Below, in pieces: positions 5,884-6,797 of a stretch of DNA of 6,797 nucleotides (position 1 is its first letter; each line of letters starts with the position of its first letter). The position numbers and the translations under genes are program-made. This stretch comes from Candidatus Hydrogenedentota bacterium. GTDB lineage: Bacteria; Hydrogenedentota; Hydrogenedentia; Hydrogenedentiales; CAITNO01. Location of the stretch: the NCBI GenBank assembly GCA_903922535.1, contig CAIXUF010001384.1, positions 1 to 6,797 of the forward strand, in the 5' to 3' direction. A model generated the notes under the pieces. That model saw only the letters and a list, made by a program, of their open reading frames with translations. It was not told the origin of the DNA and made no database searches.

Positions 5884-5918
5884 GTGTTGTGTGAATGGTG
5901 GAAGTGCCCAGCCTCGCG

Positions 5919-6611
5919 TTACGCGTAGAGAAGGGGGTCTTTCATTCCGGCGGCCGCGAAGGCTTTCAGGCGCTCGACGCAGGTGGGACAGGTCCCGCAG
6001 GCACTGTTGCCGCCGCGGTAACAGCTCCAGGTCTGTTCAAAATCGACGTCAAGATCGAGCCCCAAGCGCACGTTGTCTTCCTTGGACTGGTTCATCAGAG
6101 GGGCGTGGACGGTGACAGGCGTGTGCCGGTTGAGTGCGAAGACCGCATTGAGACCGTTCAGAAACGCGCTGGTGCAGTCCCAATAGCCATACTCGTCCTG
6201 GGCTTGGGCACCGTAGTACACATCGTGAATGCCCGAAGCCTCGGCATAGGCGGCGGCCACGGACAGCAGCATCATGTTGCGGTTGGGGACGTAGGTGGGC
6301 GGCTGGACCCGGTCGGCCTCGGGCACGTCGGCGAGGTCGGGCACGTCGGCCCCGCCCCGGACCAGTGACGTGCCGCCGCGCACCAGTTCTGCGAGGAATG
6401 AGGCGTCCACGATGCGGTGTTCCGTGACGCCCACAGCGACGGCCTGCCGTGTTGCGCAGTCCAATTCGCGGGCATGGCGCTGGCCATAGTCGAAACTGAT
6501 GGCATGCACGGCGCCGTCATGCAGGCGCCGGGCCACGAGGTGCAGCAGCACGCTGGAATCCAGCCCGCCGCTGAGCAGCACCAGCGCGGGGCGGCTTGAT
6601 TTGGTCGTCAT
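5919..6611 (-). CDS. queC: 7-cyano-7-deazaguanine synthase QueC
   Basis: Cytoplasmic 230-aa enzyme that converts 7-carboxy-7-deazaguanine, ammonia and ATP to 7-cyano-7-deazaguanine (preQ0). This is the step after QueD and QueE on the route to queuosine in tRNA and to other 7-deazaguanines. The N-terminus has the ATP-binding PP-loop SGGLDSS (residues 14-20), followed by FDYGQRHARELD (40-51). The conserved YVPNRN is at 107-112 and the acidic DCTSAF at 145-150. The zinc-binding Cys set is complete at 197, 205, 208 and 211 (SCYRGGNSACGTCPTC). Length is normal for the family and the gene is intact. It starts with ATG 9 bases after a GGAG, is convergent with gene 2, and has no other queuosine gene visible beside it. 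No preQ1 riboswitch was recognised in its ~50-base leader. It serves as a housekeeping flank to the secreted proteins. Confidence 0.97.
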   Translation of the reverse strand: MTTKSSRPALVLLSGGLDSSVLLHLVARRLHDGAVHAISFDYGQRHARELDCATRQAVAVGVTEHRIVDASFLAELVRGGTSLVRGGADVPDLADVPEADRVQPPTYVPNRNMMLLSVAAAYAEASGIHDVYYGAQAQDEYGYWDCTSAFLNGLNAVFALNRHTPVTVHAPLMNQSKEDNVRLGLDLDVDFEQTWSCYRGGNSACGTCPTCVERLKAFAAAGMKDPLLYA

Positions 6612-6620
6612 GGGTTGCGT

Positions 6621-6624
6621 CTCC
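6621..6624 (-). promoter_or_regulatory. Shine-Dalgarno sequence of queC
   Basis: On the minus strand GGAG, inside CGGAGACG, stands 9 bases before the ATG. This supports the start that yields MTTKSSRPALVLLSGG, placing the PP-loop at the usual short distance from the N-terminus. Confidence 0.7.
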
Positions 6625-6666
6625 GTTTTTGGGCCGATCTTCCTGCCCGTATTCTCTGCCCCGCTT

Positions 6667-6697
6667 ATTGTACCCGAGCCGGTTCAACCGCGGTAAA
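6667..6697 (-). promoter_or_regulatory. possible queC promoter
   Basis: On the minus strand TACAAT (6672-6667) is a five-of-six -10 match and would start transcription near 6660, about 49 bases before the queC ATG. The -35 is poor: TTTACC (6697-6692) with a 19-base gap or TTACCG with 18. The spacer contains the perfect palindrome CGGTT-C-AACCG (6680-6690), which could be an operator. Confidence 0.38.
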
Positions 6698-6699
6698 TT

Positions 6700-6719
6700 C
6701 ATGGCTGATTGCAGCCATG
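6700..6719. promoter_or_regulatory. perfect 8-bp inverted repeat upstream of queC
   Basis: CATGGCTG (6700-6707) and CAGCCATG (6712-6719) are perfect inverted arms around ATTG. They lie immediately upstream of the possible queC -35. This fits a dimeric regulator site or a hairpin at the end of an upstream unit. No T tract follows on the plus strand, and AATTTA follows on the minus strand. The function is not established. Confidence 0.4.
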
Positions 6720-6758
6720 CGGAACGGGACAGCGGGGGGGAGCCGTTTTGTTTTGACT

Positions 6759-6781
6759 GCGGTGGCCATGCCGCCGCTTTT
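6759..6781 (+). terminator. possible weak intrinsic terminator near the window end
   Basis: GCGGTGGC (6759-6766) and GCCGCCGC (6770-6777) form an 8-bp stem with one G-T pair and a CAT loop, followed by TTTT (6778-6781) on the plus strand. No plus-strand gene is seen upstream of it within reach, so it may instead be a chance GC hairpin or belong to something antisense to the queC leader. Confidence 0.28.
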
Positions 6782-6797
6782 GCCTTTGTGGAAGCCA

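Noticed and set aside
5638..6368. Plus-strand frames overlapping the end of gene 2 and queC (for example 5895-6368)
   Set aside because: They are antisense or out-of-frame shadows of gene 2 and queC. queC has all its catalytic and zinc motifs on the minus strand.

Overview
This is a GC-rich bacterial window carrying two paralogous secreted repeat proteins followed by a convergent housekeeping gene. The organism is probably a Gram-negative-type environmental bacterium. The mix of Trp-rich kelch propellers, Ig-like modules, a PASTA domain outside a kinase and a C-terminal FGE/SUMF1-like domain suggests groups such as Hydrogenedentota or PVC relatives. That taxonomic guess is from recollection of protein style only and has low confidence. 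No mobile element, CRISPR array, tRNA or rRNA was recognised.

Layout. Bases 1-102 may be the last 33 codons of an upstream gene (weak). Gene 1 (214-2211, +, 665 aa) is a secreted six-bladed kelch propeller followed by two Ig-like modules. Its ~170-base 3' tail holds 21-base-phased short repeats and ends in a strong intrinsic terminator (2382-2407). A near-consensus sigma70 promoter (2431-2459) and a hairpin at the predicted transcript start precede gene 2 (2555-5791, +, 1078 aa). Gene 2 has the same signal peptide, propeller and Ig-like plan, with three Ig-like modules, and adds a PASTA domain and a C-terminal FGE/SUMF1-like domain. A perfect 13-bp inverted repeat (5847-5883) lies between gene 2 and queC (5919-6611, -). 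Bases 6612-6797 hold the queC ribosome binding site, a probable promoter and several palindromes, with no recognisable gene.

How the genes relate. Genes 1 and 2 align without gaps from the chosen start through residue 43 and have the same leader layout. Both carry six kelch blades, with the N-terminal W-A-W-M strand apparently closing the last blade. They look like a tandem duplication that later diverged in its C-terminal modules. Because a terminator and a promoter separate them, they are probably independent transcription units. They are predicted to act outside the cytoplasm, most likely in surface or extracellular binding, but the ligand cannot be read from sequence. The FGE-like domain of gene 2 has Ser in place of one of the two catalytic Cys of true formylglycine-generating enzymes, so it is more likely a binding or structural domain. 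queC (preQ0 synthesis for queuosine or other 7-deazaguanines) is functionally unrelated and merely adjacent.
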